Positions 1 through 8,358 of a DNA stretch of 43,445 nt are shown here, piece after piece. The stretch is from Streptomyces sporangiiformans (GTDB lineage: Bacteria; Actinomycetota; Actinomycetes; Streptomycetales; Streptomycetaceae), in contig NZ_VCHX02000160.1 of assembly GCF_005768555.2 (NCBI RefSeq), forward strand, positions 1 through 43,445, given 5' to 3'. The notes beneath the pieces were generated by a model. That model was not told the origin of the DNA. It did no database searches and worked only from the letters and a program-made list of their open reading frames with translations. How positions within the stretch are numbered: position 1 is the first letter of the stretch; every line of letters starts with the position of its first letter. The position numbers and the translations under genes are program-made.

Positions 1-125
1 CCCCACACCGGGGGCGGCCGACGCCATCGGCGTTCTCACAGGTTCCCCAGGCTCGCCACAGCCTTCTCATCACTCTCTTATGCCTGCCTTATCCCGCCAT
101 CACGTGCCGTACCTACCTTGCGGCC

Positions 126-1595
126 ATGTTCTTCACCTACCTGAGGCGCGAACTGCGCCGCCGCAGAAAGGCGGCCCTCGTCGTCGCCTCCGGTCTGGCG
201 CTCGGCATCGCGCTCGTCATCGTCGTCAGCTCCGTCTCGTCCGGCATGGAGAAGGCGCAGGGCAAGGTCCTCCAGTCCCTGTACGGCCTGGGCACGGACA
301 TGACCGTCACCAAGGCGGCACAGGCCGGGGCGGACGGCGGCGAGCGCCCGCGCTTCCAATTCGACGCCCAGGGCAATGACTCCGACGAGGAGCAGAGCAG
401 CGACCGGGTCATGGTGCAGGGCTTCCAGACCCTGTCCGCCGCGACGGTCTCCAAGGTCGGCGCACAGAGCGGCGTATCGGACGCCGTCGGCGGGCTGAGC
501 CTGCAGGTCCTCAAGGTCAGCGGCCAGTTCCGGCAGGGCGAGTTCCAGCAGGACCAGAACGGCGGCGACCAGCAGGGCGGTGGGCCCGGCGCCGCTCCCA
601 GCGGCGGGCCACAGGGCCGCGTCGAGGGCGGCGGCGCCGACTTCGACGTCAACAGCTACTCCGTGTACGGCACCGACGTCACCAAGCCCGGGCTCGGCCC
701 GCTGACCTCCTCGAAGATCACCAGCGGTCGTACGTTCAAGACGTCCGAGACCGCCGCCGAGGTCGTCGTCGCCGACAGCTCCTACGCCAAGCAGAAGAAG
801 CTCGAACTCGGCGACACCGTCACCATCAAGGGCGTCAAGTTCGAGGTCATCGGTATCGCCACCCCCGACAGCGGGGACGCGGCCGCCAACCTCTACATCC
901 CGCTCAAGCAGGCACAGACGCTGAGCGACTCCAAGGACAAGGTCACCACGATCTACGTCAAGGCGTCCGACTCGCAAGCGATCGGCGCCGTGAAGTCGGC
1001 CATCCAGAAGAACGTCGACGGTACGACGGTCACGACCTCCGCCGATCTCGCGGACACCGTCTCCGGCTCCCTCTCCACCGCCTCCGACCTCGCCTCGAAC
1101 GTCGGTAAGTGGCTGTCCATCGCGGTGCTCGTGGCCGCCTTCCTGGTGGCGGGGCTGCTCACCTCCTCGGCCGTCTCCCGGCGCGTACGCGAGTTCGGCA
1201 CCCTCAAGGCGCTCGGCTGGAAGTCGGGGCGCGTCACCCGGCAGGTCGTCGGTGAGGCCCTCGTCAACGGTCTGGTCGGCGGCGCCCTCGGCATCGCACT
1301 CGGCCTCGGCGGCGCGTACCTCGTCACGGCGATCAGCCCCACCCTGCGGGCCGACATCGGCGCCACGGGCGGAGGGCCGGGCGGCCCCGGTGGCGGCGGC
1401 CCCGGCCCCATGGGCGATGCCGCCCGGCAGGCCGCGACCAAGGCCCTGGACGTCGCGCTGACGGCTCCCGTCAGCCTCGCGACCATCGCCATGGCGGTCG
1501 GCCTCGCCGTCACCGGCGGACTGATCGCGGGCGCCTTCGGCGGCTGGCGCGCCTCCCGGCTGCGTCCCGCGGACGCCCTGCGCCGCGTCGAGTAG
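126..1595 (+). CDS. MacB/FtsX-type ABC transporter permease
   Basis: A 489-aa membrane protein of the MacB/FtsX permease class, the membrane half of an ABC exporter. One hydrophobic helix (about residues 15-38, after a basic RRELRRRRKAA start) is followed by a long extracytoplasmic domain of about 300 residues. Three C-terminal helices follow (about 330-355, 380-405, 455-480), the standard MacB topology. The extracytoplasmic domain has a Gly/Gln/Pro-rich low-complexity stretch around residues 140-175, and a second Gly/Pro-rich loop sits near residue 425. The protein ends SRLRPADALRRVE, the typical FtsX-domain ending. The ATPase gene starts 35 bp downstream, so the two form an operon. I see no strong Shine-Dalgarno before the ATG. 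Substrate unknown; peptide or envelope-stress export is only the family expectation. Confidence 0.9.
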   Translation: MFFTYLRRELRRRRKAALVVASGLALGIALVIVVSSVSSGMEKAQGKVLQSLYGLGTDMTVTKAAQAGADGGERPRFQFDAQGNDSDEEQSSDRVMVQGFQTLSAATVSKVGAQSGVSDAVGGLSLQVLKVSGQFRQGEFQQDQNGGDQQGGGPGAAPSGGPQGRVEGGGADFDVNSYSVYGTDVTKPGLGPLTSSKITSGRTFKTSETAAEVVVADSSYAKQKKLELGDTVTIKGVKFEVIGIATPDSGDAAANLYIPLKQAQTLSDSKDKVTTIYVKASDSQAIGAVKSAIQKNVDGTTVTTSADLADTVSGSLSTASDLASNVGKWLSIAVLVAAFLVAGLLTSSAVSRRVREFGTLKALGWKSGRVTRQVVGEALVNGLVGGALGIALGLGGAYLVTAISPTLRADIGATGGGPGGPGGGGPGPMGDAARQAATKALDVALTAPVSLATIAMAVGLAVTGGLIAGAFGGWRASRLRPADALRRVE

Positions 1596-1630
1596 CAGCC
1601 GAGCCGCATCCACACACCAGGAGTTGCACC

Positions 1631-2314
1631 ATGTACGAACTCAGAGACGTCACCAAGCGCTACACGCGGGGCAAGGAAACCGTCGACGCGCTCGACGGCG
1701 TAGACCTGACCATCGGGGACGGCGACCGCCTGGTCATCCAGGGCCCCACCGGCGGCGGCAAGTCCACCCTTCTGCAGATGCTCGGCGGGCTCGACCGGCC
1801 CACCTCGGGCAGTGTCGTGTTCGACGGCACGGATTTGGCCACCCTGTCCGAGTCCAAACTCACCAAGGTGCGCAGCGAGAACATCGGATTCGTCTTCCAG
1901 AGCTTCAACCTCATTCCCACGCTCACCGCCCTGGAGAACGTGGAAACCGCCCTCGTCCCCCTGAAAGTGCAGGGCAGGCAGCGGCGTGAACGGGCCGCGG
2001 CGGCACTGGAGTCCGTGGGACTCGCCGAGCGGCTCGGGCATCTGCCGGCCGAGCTGTCCGGCGGCCAGCAGCAGCGTGTCGCCATCGCCCGCGCGCTGGT
2101 GAAACAGCCGAAGGTGCTGCTCGCCGACGAACCGACCGGAAATCTCGACGAGTCCATGCGCGACGAGATCATGGAGGTGCTCGAGTCCCTGTGGAAGGAA
2201 CACGGACTCACTTTCATCATGGTCACCCACGATTCGACGATCGCGAAGAGGGCTCCGCGGCTCGTGACCATCCGCCAGGGGCGCATCACGGTTCAGGAGA
2301 ACGCCAACTCCTAG
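1631..2314 (+). CDS. MacB/LolD-type ABC transporter ATP-binding protein
   Basis: A 227-aa ATPase that pairs with the upstream permease. Visible motifs are Walker A GPTGGGKST (near residue 40), a Q-loop in FVFQSFNLIPTLTALEN, the ABC signature LSGGQQQRVAIARAL, Walker B VLLADEPTGNLD and the switch His in VTHD. The QSFNLIPTLTALENV stretch is characteristic of the LolD/MacB subfamily that works with FtsX-like permeases. A GGAG-type ribosome site (ccaggag) lies just before the ATG. A hairpin terminator follows at 2345-2371, so this is the last gene of the two-gene operon. Confidence 0.92.
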   Translation: MYELRDVTKRYTRGKETVDALDGVDLTIGDGDRLVIQGPTGGGKSTLLQMLGGLDRPTSGSVVFDGTDLATLSESKLTKVRSENIGFVFQSFNLIPTLTALENVETALVPLKVQGRQRRERAAAALESVGLAERLGHLPAELSGGQQQRVAIARALVKQPKVLLADEPTGNLDESMRDEIMEVLESLWKEHGLTFIMVTHDSTIAKRAPRLVTIRQGRITVQENANS

Positions 2315-2344
2315 CAGCCGCCTCACTATTGAGCACCCGTAAGC

Positions 2345-2371
2345 CCCCCGGCATACTGCGTATTCCGGGGG
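2345..2371 (+). terminator. Hairpin terminator after the ABC operon
   Basis: Arms CCCCCGG (2345-2351) and CCGGGGG (2365-2371) pair, with an inner ATAC/GTAT pair and a TGC loop. It lies 30 bp after the ATPase stop. It directly abuts the ATG at 2373, which argues that the following peptidase does not start there. Confidence 0.65.
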
Positions 2372-2447
2372 CGTGCGCGCATGCGTTCGAGCCTTTCCCC
2401 GGCCGGATGAAGGGGATTTCGTCCGGACTTCATCTCCAGGGGGAGAC

Positions 2448-5400
2448 TTGCGAAGACAAGTGAAGAGAGCGTGCGCGGCCACGATCGCCACGGCCGCGAC
2501 CGTGGCCCTGGCGGCGGGAATGACCAACCCGGCGTCGGCCAAGGCGGAGAGCACGGCCGATGGGGCCGCCGCTCAGTACTCCGCCAAGCACCGCATCACC
2601 CTGATCACCGGCGACCGTGTCGTCGTCGACGCGAAGGGCCGCGTCGTCGGCCTGGAGCACGCGAAGGGCCGCGAGGGGATACCCGTCCAGGTCCGCAAGG
2701 CCGACGGGCACACCCTCGTCGTACCGGCCGACGCGGCGCGTCTGATCGCCACCGGCAAGCTCGACCGGCGGCTCTTCGACATCACCGAGCTCAACAAGTC
2801 CGCGAACCGCAAGGCCCAGAAGCAGGGCCTCAAGGTGATCGTCGGCTACCGGGGCGCCGCCACGCAGGCCAAGGCGGACGTACGCGACGCCGGTGACACC
2901 CAGGTCCGCCGAACCCTCAAGACCCTCAACGCCCAAGCCGTGCTGACGCCCAAGGACGACGCGGGCGACCTGTGGACCGCGGTCACCGACGCGCGGGACG
3001 GCGGCGCGAAAACCGCCTCCGGCGTCGCCCACGTCTGGCTCGACGGGGTCCGCAAGGCCAGCCTCGACAAGTCCGTCCCGCAGATCGGCGCCGACAAGGC
3101 GTGGGCGGCCGGCTACGACGGCAAGGGCGTCAAGATCGCCGTACTCGACACCGGAGTCGACGCGACCCACCCGGACCTCAAGGACCAGGTCGTCGCGGAG
3201 AAGAACTTCACCCCGACCACGAGCACGAGCGACAAGTTCGGCCACGGCACGCACGTCGCGTCCATCGCGGCCGGTACGGGCGCCAAGTCGGCGGGCAAGT
3301 ACAAGGGCGTCGCACCAGGCGCGAAGGTGCTCAACGGCAAGGTGCTCGACGACACCGGCTCCGGCGACGACTCGGGCATCATCGCGGGCATGGACTGGGC
3401 CGCCGAGCAGGGCGCCGACGTCGTCAACCTCAGCCTGGGCGGCGGCGACACCCCCGCGGTGGACCCGATGGAGGCCCAGGTCAACAAGCTGTCCGCCGAG
3501 AAGGGCATCCTCTTCGCGATCGCGGCGGGCAACGACGGCGAGTTCGGCGAGCAGACGGTCAGCTCTCCCGGCAGCGCGGAGGCCGCGCTCACCGTGGGCG
3601 CCGTCGACGACAAGGACAAGCTGGCGCCCTTCTCCAGCCGTGGCCCCGGCCTCGACGGCGCCCTCAAGCCGGACGTCACCGCGCCCGGCGTGGACATCAC
3701 CGCCGCCGCGGCTCCGGGCAGCGTCATCGAGCAGGAGGTCGGCCAGAAGCCGGACGGCTACCTGACCATCTCCGGTACGTCGATGGCGACCCCGCACGTC
3801 GCGGGCGCGGCGGCGATCCTGAAGCAGCAGCACCCGCAGTGGACGTACACCGAGCTCAAGGGCGCGCTGACCGGCTCCGCGAAGGGCGGCAAGTACACGC
3901 CGTTCCAGCAGGGTTCGGGCCGCATCCAGGTCGACAAGGCCCTCAAGCAGTCCGTGATCGCCAACCCCTCGTCGGTCGGCTTCGGCATCCAGCAGTGGCC
4001 GCACACCGACGACACCCCGGTCACGAAGAAGGTGACGTACAAGAACCTCGGCACGACCGACGTCACCCTGAACCTGTCCGTCGCGGCCACCAACCCGAAG
4101 GGCCAGGCCGCCCCGGCCGGATTCTTCACCCTCGGCGCCAAGACGCTGACCGTCCCGGCCGGCGGCACGGCCTCCGCCGACCTCACCGCCAACACCAAAC
4201 TCGGCGGTACGACGGACGGCGCCTACTCCGCGTATGTGACCGCGACCGGCGGCGGCCAGACCGTGCGTACGGCGGCGGCGGTGCAGCGGGAGGTGGAGTC
4301 GTACGACCTCACCCTGAAGTTCATCGACCGTGACGGCAAGCCGGCCCAGTACTACAACGCCGACCTGAGCGGGGTCTCCGGCCTCGCTCGGGACAAGGCG
4401 TACATGCCGTACGACGAGTCCGGCACCGTCAAGATCCGCGTGCCCAAGGGCGGTTACCTCTTCAACAGCTCCGTCTTCGCGGATCCGGAGGACGCCGCCA
4501 AGGGCATCGACTGGATCGCCCAGCCGAAGCTGAGCATCACGAAGAACACCACGCTCACGGTGGACGCGCGGACCGCGAAGCCGGTCGACATCACCGTGCC
4601 CGACAAGGACGCCAAGTCCGAGTTCGCGTCACCGGACTACACGGTCGAGGTGCCGGGCGGCACCTACACGTACGGCTGGTTCCTGGACACCTACGCCAAC
4701 TTCCATACCGCACACCTCGGTCCGCAGATCACCGACGGCACCCTGTTCCAGCAGTGGGGAGGCCACTGGGCCAAGGACGGCGAGCAGTACGACACCATCG
4801 CCGGCGGCAAGGTCAAGCAGCTCGCCACGGGCTACACCAAGCACTACAAGGCGAGCGAACTGGCCACGGTGAAGGTCGGCCTCGGTGGCGCGGCAAGCGG
4901 CAAGAAGGGCGGTGTCTCGGCCGTGGGCTGGCTGCCCGGCAGCGTGATCGCCTCCTCGATCAGTGTGCTCCAGCCGCTGCCCAGCACCCGGACGCTGTAC
5001 CTGTCCACGGCGAACGGCGTGAAGTGGGGCCTTGATTTCGAGCAGTCCGGCGGTGTCGACGCGGACGGCTTCCCGATCACCGAGGCCTCCTACACGCTCG
5101 GCAACGCGCAGGCCTTCAAGGCGGGCAAGAAGTACGAGAAGGTCTTCAACACGGCCGTCTTCGGTCCGCGCCTCGGCTCCGAGTACGGCCTCTTCCGCAG
5201 GGGCAACAACATCTCCGGCGTCGTGCCGCTGTTCGCCGACGGCAAGACGCACGCGGGCTCCTCGCTCTTCACCTCGGTCAACACGACGCTGTACCGCAAC
5301 GGCACCAAGGTCGGTTCGAACGACGACCCGCTGTTCGGCGGGGAGAAGTTCAAGGTGCCGGCCGCCGAGGCCACGTACAAGCTGACGACCTCGGTCAAGC

Positions 5401-5783
5401 GCAGCGTCAAGGTCGCCGCGGCCTCCACCCGCATCGACGCCAGCTGGACCTTCCGCTCCAAGAAGGTCACCAGCGCCAAGCTGCCGGCCTCCATGGTCCG
5501 CTTCAACGCGGCCGTCGGGCTCGACAGCAGGGTCACGGCCGGCAAGAAGGTCTCGGTCCCGGTCACCGTCCAGGGCGCGGCCGCGGGCAAGAACCTCAAG
5601 TCGCTGCTGGTGTACGTGTCGTACGACTACGGCCAGACCTGGAAGAAGGTCTCCGTCGACAACGGCAGGATCAGTGTGAAGAACCCGGCGAAGGGCGAGG
5701 CCATCTCGTTCCACGCCAAGATCGCCGACAAGAAGGGGAACAAGTCGACGATCTCGATCTACAACGCGTACTACGGGAAGTGA
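2448..5783 (+). CDS. Secreted S8 family serine peptidase (subtilase), large form
   Basis: A secreted subtilisin-like protease of about 1,111 aa. From TTG 2448 the protein begins MRRQVKR followed by a hydrophobic, Ala-rich signal peptide ending near NPASA. A GTG at 2460 is an equally possible start; AGGGG at 2438-2442 fits the TTG better. A propeptide-like region is followed by the S8 domain with an intact triad: Asp234 in VLDTGV, His269 in GHGTHVAS, Ser445 in GTSMATPHVAG, plus AAGND for the oxyanion hole. The remaining 600 or so residues are beta-rich repeats likely used for substrate binding or wall association. It stands alone between two hairpin terminators. Expected role is extracellular protein breakdown; specificity cannot be read from sequence. 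Confidence 0.92.
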   Translation: MRRQVKRACAATIATAATVALAAGMTNPASAKAESTADGAAAQYSAKHRITLITGDRVVVDAKGRVVGLEHAKGREGIPVQVRKADGHTLVVPADAARLIATGKLDRRLFDITELNKSANRKAQKQGLKVIVGYRGAATQAKADVRDAGDTQVRRTLKTLNAQAVLTPKDDAGDLWTAVTDARDGGAKTASGVAHVWLDGVRKASLDKSVPQIGADKAWAAGYDGKGVKIAVLDTGVDATHPDLKDQVVAEKNFTPTTSTSDKFGHGTHVASIAAGTGAKSAGKYKGVAPGAKVLNGKVLDDTGSGDDSGIIAGMDWAAEQGADVVNLSLGGGDTPAVDPMEAQVNKLSAEKGILFAIAAGNDGEFGEQTVSSPGSAEAALTVGAVDDKDKLAPFSSRGPGLDGALKPDVTAPGVDITAAAAPGSVIEQEVGQKPDGYLTISGTSMATPHVAGAAAILKQQHPQWTYTELKGALTGSAKGGKYTPFQQGSGRIQVDKALKQSVIANPSSVGFGIQQWPHTDDTPVTKKVTYKNLGTTDVTLNLSVAATNPKGQAAPAGFFTLGAKTLTVPAGGTASADLTANTKLGGTTDGAYSAYVTATGGGQTVRTAAAVQREVESYDLTLKFIDRDGKPAQYYNADLSGVSGLARDKAYMPYDESGTVKIRVPKGGYLFNSSVFADPEDAAKGIDWIAQPKLSITKNTTLTVDARTAKPVDITVPDKDAKSEFASPDYTVEVPGGTYTYGWFLDTYANFHTAHLGPQITDGTLFQQWGGHWAKDGEQYDTIAGGKVKQLATGYTKHYKASELATVKVGLGGAASGKKGGVSAVGWLPGSVIASSISVLQPLPSTRTLYLSTANGVKWGLDFEQSGGVDADGFPITEASYTLGNAQAFKAGKKYEKVFNTAVFGPRLGSEYGLFRRGNNISGVVPLFADGKTHAGSSLFTSVNTTLYRNGTKVGSNDDPLFGGEKFKVPAAEATYKLTTSVKRSVKVAAASTRIDASWTFRSKKVTSAKLPASMVRFNAAVGLDSRVTAGKKVSVPVTVQGAAAGKNLKSLLVYVSYDYGQTWKKVSVDNGRISVKNPAKGEAISFHAKIADKKGNKSTISIYNAYYGK

Positions 5784-5798
5784 GCCAATAGCGAACGG

Positions 5799-5825
5799 CC
5801 CGCCGGAAGTGCCCCTTCCGGCGGG
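5799..5825 (+). terminator. Rho-independent-type hairpin after the subtilase
   Basis: An 11-bp perfect stem, CCCGCCGGAAG (5799-5809) with CTTCCGGCGGG (5815-5825), around a 5-nt loop. It lies 15 bp after the subtilase stop and 21 bp before the next ATG. There is no long T-run, as is usual in Streptomyces. Confidence 0.75.
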
Positions 5826-5846
5826 CGTCCGTGTTTCTGTGGCCCC

Positions 5847-6617
5847 ATGACTGCCCACACCGTCGAATACATCCGGTACCGCATTCCCGAGCAGCAGTCG
5901 GCGGAGTTCCTGGCCGCCTACACCCGGGCCGCCGCCCAACTCGCCGCGGCCGAGCAGTGCATCGACTACGAGCTGTCGCGCTGCGAGGAGGATTTCGAAC
6001 ACTTCGTCCTGCGCATCACCTGGACCTCGACCGAGGACCACATCGAGGGATTCCGTAAGTCGGAGCTGTTCTCCGCGTTCCTCGCCGAGATCCGCCCTTA
6101 CGTCGGCCACATCGAGGAGATGCGCCACTACAAGCCGACCACCGTACGCGGCACGGGCGGGTCCGTACCGACGCTGTACGCCTGGGCGGGCGGCGCCGAG
6201 GCCTTCGCGCGGCTCACCGAGGTCTTCTACGACAAGGTGATCGAGGACGACGTCCTCGCGCCCGTCTTCGCCGGTCTCGCGCCCGAGCACGCGGCCCATG
6301 TGGCGCTCTGGCTGGGGGAGGTGTTCGGCGGCCCGGCGGCCTACTCCGAGACGCAGGGCGGCCACGGCCACATGGTCGCCAAGCACCTGGGCAAGGGCAT
6401 CACGGAGGCGCAGCGCCGCCGTTGGGTCAACCTCCTCCAGGACGCGGCGGACGAGGCGGGCCTGCCGACCGACGCCGAGTTCCGCTCGGCGTTCGTCGCG
6501 TACGCGGAGTGGGGCACGCGGCTCGCGGTGTACTTCTCGGGCCCGGACGCGAAGCCGCCGGCGGAGCAGCCGGTGCCGAAGTGGACGTGGGGGGCGGCTC
6601 CGCCGTTCCGGGGGTGA
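5847..6617 (+). CDS. ABM monooxygenase domain fused to group II truncated haemoglobin
   Basis: A 256-aa two-domain protein. Residues 1-100 resemble an antibiotic biosynthesis monooxygenase (ABM) domain (TVEYIRYRIP, then FRKSELFSAFLAEIRPYV). Residues about 110-240 are a group II truncated globin (LYAWAGGAEAFARLTEVFY). The globin retains GGPAAYSETQGG, the proximal His180 in MVAKHLGKGI, Trp193 at the expected G8 position, and the closing YAEWGTRLAVYFS. A chimera of this type has been described from Streptomyces avermitilis. Likely roles are cytoplasmic oxygen or NO chemistry coupled to oxidation of a small molecule; the substrate is unknown. It is monocistronic after a terminator and is followed by an unusual tandem repeat. 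Confidence 0.9.
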   Translation: MTAHTVEYIRYRIPEQQSAEFLAAYTRAAAQLAAAEQCIDYELSRCEEDFEHFVLRITWTSTEDHIEGFRKSELFSAFLAEIRPYVGHIEEMRHYKPTTVRGTGGSVPTLYAWAGGAEAFARLTEVFYDKVIEDDVLAPVFAGLAPEHAAHVALWLGEVFGGPAAYSETQGGHGHMVAKHLGKGITEAQRRRWVNLLQDAADEAGLPTDAEFRSAFVAYAEWGTRLAVYFSGPDAKPPAEQPVPKWTWGAAPPFRG

Positions 6618-6622
6618 ACCGC

Positions 6623-6720
6623 GGATCAGGGTGAAACACGGATCAGGGTGAGCCGGTGATCAGGGTGAGCCACGGATCAGGGTGAGCCGGGGATCAGGGG
6701 TGAACCAAGGATCACGGGTC
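6623..6720. repeat. Tandem 16-18-bp repeat array, about six units
   Basis: The unit GGATCAGGGTGAGCCAC and close variants occur about six times in a row between the globin fusion stop (6615-6617) and the next gene (6736). Units start near 6623, 6640, 6658, 6674, 6691 and 6709, with spacing of 16-18 bp. The last units are degenerate. Function unknown; possibly replication slippage or a protein-binding array. Confidence 0.8.
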
Positions 6721-6735
6721 CATTAGGGTCACGCC

Positions 6736-7248
6736 ATGACCGCCGCCGTGACCGCCATGATCACCGCCGTCGTGGGAGTCCTCGGTACGCTCTTCGCGCC
6801 CGTGCTCAGCCAGCGGCTCACGGCGCGGCAGCGGGCCGAGGACGCCGAAAGCGCCGAGCGCAGGCAGCGGTTCGAGGAGCGCCGTACCGCGTACACGGCG
6901 ATGAACCGTTCCTCGCGCCAGTTCCACACGCTCCTCAAGGACGCCCTGCACCGCATCCGTGACGGCGTCTACACCGGTCAGGACCGCGACCAGCTGGAGG
7001 AAGCGCGCCGCGACTACCGGGACCGGTACGCCGAGGCACAGATGATCGTGCCGGAGCGGATCCTGGAAGCCTCGCGCGCGGTGAACCACGTCCTCGCGGG
7101 CACCGATGCCGTGGTCAAGCGGCTCGACCGGGGGATGGCCCGGGAGGGCGAGAGTCCCGAGCGGGCGCTGGTGGACCTGAAGGAGGCCGAGCCCGCGCTG
7201 TCCGCCATGCGGCGGCTGATGCGCGAGGACCTGGGCGTCGAGGACTGA
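6736..7248 (+). CDS. Hypothetical membrane-anchored coiled-coil protein
   Basis: 170 aa with no family I can name. An N-terminal hydrophobic helix (about residues 4-25, AVTAMITAVVGVLGTLFAPV) is followed by a long highly charged helical region. That region is rich in Arg, Glu and Gln (LSQRLTARQRAEDAESAERR) and predicts a coiled coil to about residue 60, then further amphipathic helices to the C terminus. The layout is that of a small cytoplasm-facing scaffold anchored at the membrane. It ends 20 bp before the convergent regulator gene. The start is the first ATG after the repeat array; the ribosome site is weak (AGGGT). Confidence 0.75.
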   Translation: MTAAVTAMITAVVGVLGTLFAPVLSQRLTARQRAEDAESAERRQRFEERRTAYTAMNRSSRQFHTLLKDALHRIRDGVYTGQDRDQLEEARRDYRDRYAEAQMIVPERILEASRAVNHVLAGTDAVVKRLDRGMAREGESPERALVDLKEAEPALSAMRRLMREDLGVED

Positions 7249-7268
7249 GACCGGGCGAGACCGGGGTG

Positions 7269-8186
7269 TCACGCCTGGGGTGCTGTCGTGCCCGCGCTGA
7301 TCGCGTCCGTGCCCCAGCTGGCCAGCAGCCGCAGCGCCTCCGCGGAGGCCGAGCCCGGCTCGGCGTGGTAAGTGATCATCGACTGCTCGTCGTCGTCGAC
7401 GAGCTTGAACGACTCGAAGGAGAGCGTCAGCTCACCGACCAGCGGGTGATGCAGCCGCTTCGCCCCGTGGCTCTTCTCCTTGACGTCATGCGTGGCCCAG
7501 AGCCGCCGGAACTCCTCGCTCTTCACGGAGAGCTCACCGACGAGGGCCGACAGACGCGGATCGTCGGGATGGCAGCCCGCGTCCATGCGCAGGATGCTCA
7601 CTATGTCGGACGCCTTCTGGTCCCAGTCCACGAACAGCTCGCGGTACTCGGGCCTGAGGAACACCATCCGCGCCCAGTTCCGCTCCTGCGGCGGCAGCTC
7701 CGACCAGTCGCCGAAGACGGCAGCGGCCATCCGGTTCCAGACGAGGATCTCGGAGCGCCGTCCCACGACGTACGCGGGCACGTTGTCGAAGGTGTCGATC
7801 AGCTCGCGCAGCGACACCCGCACCTGCTGCTGCCGGGCCGACGGCTTCTTCTTGTGCCGCTTCGGCTTCGCGAGATGCGTGAGATGCGCGTGCTCGGCGT
7901 CCGTCAGGCGCAGGGCGCGCGCGATCGCGTCGAGCACCTCCGCCGACACGTTCCGCCCGTTGCCCTGCTCCAGCCGCGTGTAGTACGCGACGGACACCCC
8001 GGCCAGCTGCGCCAGCTCCTCGCGCCGCAGCCCCGGTACCCGGCGGTGCCGCCCGAAGTCCGGCAACCCGACGTCCTCCGGCTTCAGCCGGGCCCGGCGG
8101 GATCGCAGAAACTCGCTGAGCTCGGCACGCCGGTCCAGCGACCCGCCCGCCTCGTCCGCGGTCGCCCCAGAGCGCTGTTCATCCAT
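7269..8186 (-). CDS. XRE-type transcriptional regulator with MmyB-like ligand-binding domain
   Basis: A 305-aa regulator. The N-terminal helix-turn-helix (about residues 25-100) contains the hallmark VPGLRREELAQLAGVSVAYYTRLEQG. The C-terminal 180 residues match the MmyB-like PAS-fold ligand domain (ILVWNRMAAAVFGDW, RMVFLRPEYRELFVDW, ELSVKSEEFRRLWATHDV, KRLHHPLVGELTLSFE). It is divergent from the alcohol dehydrogenase at 8359 with a 172-bp shared promoter region. That arrangement is common for this family, in which the regulator controls its neighbouring oxidoreductase. Regulation of the dehydrogenase is inferred from position only. Confidence 0.93.
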   Translation of the reverse strand: MDEQRSGATADEAGGSLDRRAELSEFLRSRRARLKPEDVGLPDFGRHRRVPGLRREELAQLAGVSVAYYTRLEQGNGRNVSAEVLDAIARALRLTDAEHAHLTHLAKPKRHKKKPSARQQQVRVSLRELIDTFDNVPAYVVGRRSEILVWNRMAAAVFGDWSELPPQERNWARMVFLRPEYRELFVDWDQKASDIVSILRMDAGCHPDDPRLSALVGELSVKSEEFRRLWATHDVKEKSHGAKRLHHPLVGELTLSFESFKLVDDDEQSMITYHAEPGSASAEALRLLASWGTDAISAGTTAPQA

Positions 8187-8196
8187 GCTTCAAGTA

Positions 8197-8218
8197 TTCA
8201 CGGTCGTACGCCTGTGAA
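8197..8218. promoter_or_regulatory. Imperfect palindrome in the divergent regulator/dehydrogenase promoter
   Basis: TTCACGG (8197-8203) faces CCTGTGAA (8211-8218), an inverted repeat with one unpaired base. It lies just upstream of the regulator start codon (8186). It is a candidate operator for the XRE/MmyB regulator, which would then repress itself and the divergent dehydrogenase. No footprint evidence. Confidence 0.4.
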
Positions 8219-8358
8219 CGTAACCCCGCCAGTAGTAGGACCAGTGGACGTAGGCACAACCGTGGCCTGGGTAAACGTCGCGCGCAGGCGCAGGCTGGTG
8301 ATCGTGCCCGGGCCGAAGGCTCGCCGGGCACGGAACCAGTCACCGGGAGAAGTCCAGC

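Noticed and set aside
78..1613. Long minus-strand open frame opposite the MacB-like permease
   Set aside because: Composition is Gly/Arg/Asp-rich noise typical of the antisense of high-GC coding DNA; the plus-strand protein has a full family architecture.
2373..2447. ATG 2373 as the start of the large subtilase
   Set aside because: It abuts the upstream terminator stem and adds a Pro/Asp-rich segment before the signal peptide; TTG 2448 or GTG 2460 gives a proper signal peptide.
6623..6720. Plasmid or phage replication iterons
   Set aside because: No replication-initiator gene, DnaA boxes or AT-rich segment nearby.
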